Notes under the pieces: generated by a model
What the model saw: only the letters and a program-made list of their open reading frames with translations
What the model was told of the DNA's origin: nothing
Database searches by the model: none
Assembly (NCBI RefSeq): GCF_964059075.1
Contig: NZ_OZ060377.1
Span: 62,001 to 126,000, forward strand
Origin: Buchnera aphidicola (Pterocallis alni)
GTDB lineage: Bacteria > Pseudomonadota > Gammaproteobacteria > Enterobacterales > Enterobacteriaceae
DNA length: 64,000 bases
Reading direction: 5' to 3'
Position numbers and translations under genes: made by a program
In this document: positions 61,367 to 64,000 of the stretch, in pieces
Position numbering within the stretch: position 1 is the first letter of the stretch
Layout: each line of letters begins with the position of its first letter

Positions 61367-63255
61367 ATATTATTTTTTTATTAATTTTATTTCCACTGAT
61401 AAGTTTTTTTATTTTATATTTTTTAAAACATATTTTATATAAAAAATTCATTGTAATAATTGGTGTTGGATCGATTTTTGCATCTTTTATAATATTTTGC
61501 ATATTAAGTATATATTTTTTTGATAAATCAAATAGTATTATATATCAAAATTTATGGAATTGGTGGAATCTAGAAAAATTTAAAATAAATTTTTGTTTAT
61601 TATTGGATAAGTTATCTTTTTCTTTTATAGGTATGATTGTTTTTATTGGATTGTTAGTACACATATTTTCTATTTGGTATATGAAAGATAATATTAATAA
61701 ATCAAATTTTTTTGCTTTTTTAAATTTGTTTATTTTTAATATGTTGTTATTAATTTTATCAGATAATTTTATTGTTATGTATGTTGGTTGGGAAGGGGTA
61801 AGTGTATGTTCTTATTTATTAATTAATTTTTATTATTATAAGAAATATGTTAGTCTTTCTGCTTTTAAAACTTTTTTGATTACTAAAATTGGTGATTTAT
61901 TTCTTATTTCTGCTATATTGATGTTATATGTGAATTATAATACTTTAAATTTTTATGAAATTCAATTTTTAATTAAAATTCATTTGATTCAGTATACTCC
62001 TATTTTAAATTATATAAATATTTTATTATTGTTAGGTTGTATAAGTAAGTCCGCACAAATTCCATTGCAATTATGGCTTCCAACAGCTATGGTTGGTCCT
62101 GCTCCTGTATCTGCTTTAATTCATGCCGCTACTATGGTAACTGCAGGTATTTATTTAATAATGCGTAATTATACTTTATTTCTTACAACTCCTTTAATTT
62201 TAAATATATCTGGTTTTTTAGGTGCTTTAACATTACTATTTTCTAGTATTTCTGCTATCTTTCAAAGTGATATTAAAAAAATATTAGCATATTCTACCAT
62301 GAGTCAACTTGGATATATGTTTGTTGTTTTGAGTATTGGGGGTTGGGGTTTAGCTTTATCTCATTTAATTACTCATGCATTTTTTAAAGCATTATTATTT
62401 TTATCTGCTGGAACTTTGATTAAATATTGTAAAAATGAACAGAAAATTTTTTATATGGGAAATAATTTATGGAATACATTTCCTTTTATATATTTTTGTT
62501 TTGTTATAGGAGGTGCTTCTTTATCTGCTTTTCCAATTATAACATCTGGTTTTTATAGTAAAGGAAATATTTTATTTTATATTTTACAAAAAAAATACTT
62601 TATATTTTTTATTATATCTATGTTATCTGCTTTTTTAACTACATTATATATTTTCAGATTAATATTTATTGTTTTTCATACACAATCCAATTTAATACGT
62701 AAAAATGTTTCGATAAATTGTATACAATTTATACCATTAATGATTTTAGCTATTTGTTCTACTTATGTGGGTATTTTTTTAATTCCAGATTGTTCCAAAT
62801 TATATCCTATTTTTTCTTTGGTTGAAAGACATACAAAATTGTATTTAGAAATATTCTCTTCTTTTATAATTATATTTTCTATTTATTTATCTTATTACTT
62901 ATATGTTATAAAAAAACGTTTTTTTAATAATAATGTACAATATTTTTCTTTATGTTATATAACTAATATTATTAAAAAAGATATTGGTTTATATAGCTTA
63001 TATAATGTTTTTTTTCCCAAGTTATATATTAAAATAACTAAATATTTTTTTAATAAACCTTTTAATATGTTAAATAAAATGTTATTTTTTATATTTTATA
63101 AATTACATTCATTTTTATCATTTTTTGAAGATAGTATATTTATTTTTTATGTTATGATTTTTTTTATTTTTTTATTATTTATGGAATTAATGATTTTTTA
63201 TATTAATAATACTATTTTGAATATTCATAATCATGTTAAAATTAGTTATTTATAA
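61363..63255 (+). CDS. nuoL: NADH-quinone oxidoreductase subunit L
   Basis: Distal antiporter-like proton-pumping subunit, 630 residues (E. coli 613). The key residues are in VGWEGVSVCSYLLINFYYYK (Glu of TM5), KSAQIPLQLWLPTAMVGPAPVSALIHAATMV (Lys and the TM7 region) and LAYSTMSQLGYMF (TM8). The long C-terminal tail forms the lateral helix and anchor and is highly Phe/Ile/Lys-rich. nuoM starts 46 bases downstream. Confidence 0.96.
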   Translation: MNIIFLLILFPLISFFILYFLKHILYKKFIVIIGVGSIFASFIIFCILSIYFFDKSNSIIYQNLWNWWNLEKFKINFCLLLDKLSFSFIGMIVFIGLLVHIFSIWYMKDNINKSNFFAFLNLFIFNMLLLILSDNFIVMYVGWEGVSVCSYLLINFYYYKKYVSLSAFKTFLITKIGDLFLISAILMLYVNYNTLNFYEIQFLIKIHLIQYTPILNYINILLLLGCISKSAQIPLQLWLPTAMVGPAPVSALIHAATMVTAGIYLIMRNYTLFLTTPLILNISGFLGALTLLFSSISAIFQSDIKKILAYSTMSQLGYMFVVLSIGGWGLALSHLITHAFFKALLFLSAGTLIKYCKNEQKIFYMGNNLWNTFPFIYFCFVIGGASLSAFPIITSGFYSKGNILFYILQKKYFIFFIISMLSAFLTTLYIFRLIFIVFHTQSNLIRKNVSINCIQFIPLMILAICSTYVGIFLIPDCSKLYPIFSLVERHTKLYLEIFSSFIIIFSIYLSYYLYVIKKRFFNNNVQYFSLCYITNIIKKDIGLYSLYNVFFPKLYIKITKYFFNKPFNMLNKMLFFIFYKLHSFLSFFEDSIFIFYVMIFFIFLLFMELMIFYINNTILNIHNHVKISYL

Positions 63256-63301
63256 TTTTATATAATTTTATTTTCCAAATGATTAATACATAGGATTTTG
63301 C

Positions 63302-64000
63302 ATGTTACTTTTATTGTTCATTCTTTTACCATTATTAAGTATAATGTTATGTTTAACATGTGAATATGTAAATATTAAAATATCTAAATGGATTGCATTA
63401 ATTACAATGTCTTTAGTTTTTTTTCTTTCTATATTTTTATGGGGTAAATATTTTTATTTTCATAATATTGTATGTAATAAAAATAGTTGGATTGAAGAAT
63501 TTCAAATACCTTGGATACCTATTTTAGGAATAGAATTTCATTTAGGAATAGATGGATTATCATTGATTATGCTAGTTCTATCTAGTTTTATTGCAGTAAT
63601 ATCTGTTTTATGTTCTTGGGATGAAAGTAAAAATTATTCTGGTTTTTTTTATTCTAGTACATTATTGATTTTTATTGGTACAGTGGGGGTTATACTATCT
63701 TTAGATTTATTTTTATTTTTTTGTTTTTGGGAAATTATGTTATTACCTATATATTTTTTAGTGATATTTTGGGGTAATAAAATATATAATAAAAAGGATA
63801 AAATATATACTGCTAATAAATTTTTGATTTATACTCAATTATCTAGTTTATTGATGTTATTTTCAATTTTTTTATTATCTTGGAATTGTTATGTTCATAC
63901 TCATATATTAACTTTTAATTATAATATATTATCTACTATACCTATTTATTTACCTTTAGAATATACAATCATGATAGGTTTTTTTCTCGCTTTTGCAGTT
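63302..64000 (+). CDS. nuoM: NADH-quinone oxidoreductase subunit M (cut by window end)
   Basis: Antiporter-like proton-pumping subunit. ATG 63302 opens a frame that runs without a stop to the window edge (233 codons, about the first half of a roughly 500-residue protein). The translation matches E. coli NuoM: KWIALITMSL, PWIPILGIEFHLGIDGLSL, LFFCFWEIMLLPIYFLVIFWG with the essential Glu of TM5, KFLIYTQLSSLLML, and EYTIMIGFFLAFAV at the cut. Confidence 0.95.
   Translation, partial: MLLLLFILLPLLSIMLCLTCEYVNIKISKWIALITMSLVFFLSIFLWGKYFYFHNIVCNKNSWIEEFQIPWIPILGIEFHLGIDGLSLIMLVLSSFIAVISVLCSWDESKNYSGFFYSSTLLIFIGTVGVILSLDLFLFFCFWEIMLLPIYFLVIFWGNKIYNKKDKIYTANKFLIYTQLSSLLMLFSIFLLSWNCYVHTHILTFNYNILSTIPIYLPLEYTIMIGFFLAFAV

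Noticed and set aside
1-64000. Mobile elements, CRISPR arrays, phage genes or toxin-antitoxin systems
   Set aside because: No transposase, integrase, direct-repeat array, cas-like gene or small toxin pair is recognisable on either strand; the content is core housekeeping throughout.

Overview
The window is a very A+T-rich (roughly four bases in five by eye), densely packed chromosome segment of an insect endosymbiont, almost certainly Buchnera aphidicola from an aphid. This rests on the gene order, recalled rather than searched: rnpB, rsmI-fabB-talA-tktA-dapE-dapA-aroC-smrB, hisGDCBHAFI, gnd, metG, tilS, ribE, tyrS, aroH-thrS-infC-rpmI-rplT-pheST, glyQS, rplY, yabI, rsmA, carAB-dapB-lspA-ileS, rpsT, dnaKJ and nuoA-M. 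Nearly every protein reads as a slightly shortened, Lys/Ile/Asn-rich orthologue of an E. coli protein. There are no transposases, phage genes, CRISPR arrays or toxin systems.

Layout. 1-404 is noncoding. 406-1624 (minus strand) holds the RNase P RNA and rsmI. 1770-7206 (plus) holds fabB, transaldolase, transketolase and dapE. 7334-9581 (minus) holds dapA and aroC. 9851-19122 (plus) holds smrB, the complete histidine operon and gnd, closed by a strong hairpin. 19309-20939 is metG, whose reading frame is broken in a run of ten A. tilS and a tRNA-Val(GAC) follow on the minus strand, then ribE and tyrS (plus), an A-type Fe-S carrier (minus), and aroH-thrS-infC-rpmI-rplT-pheS-pheT (plus). 33250-36240 (minus) is glyQS. 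rplY, yabI and rsmA come next, then a 525-bp empty gap. 38983-47547 (minus) is ileS-lspA-dapB-carA-carB, 47724 is rpsT and 48070-51208 (minus) is dnaK-dnaJ with a sigma32-like promoter. From 51468 to the window end runs the complex I operon nuoA-B-CD-E-F-G-H-I-J-K-L-M, with nuoM cut by the edge.

How the genes fit together. The pentose-phosphate enzymes (gnd, talA, tktA) supply ribose-5-P for histidine and erythrose-4-P for AroH; AroC finishes chorismate for Phe and Trp. DapA, DapB and DapE serve lysine and CarAB serves arginine and pyrimidines. This is the essential amino-acid supply expected of an aphid nutritional symbiont. The rest is translation, chaperones and NADH-driven respiration.

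I found no undescribed biological system. The points most worth a second look concern genome decay. The metG frame can be restored only by adding one A to an A10 tract. infC appears to start with AUA. The ThrRS editing site has lost all four signature residues (H73Y, H77Q, C182Y, H186Q) and the PheRS beta-subunit editing pocket has also eroded. Several genes expected from other Buchnera are missing from their usual slots (ribF, ispH, folA/apaH, dcd, rnf/nth, ihfA).
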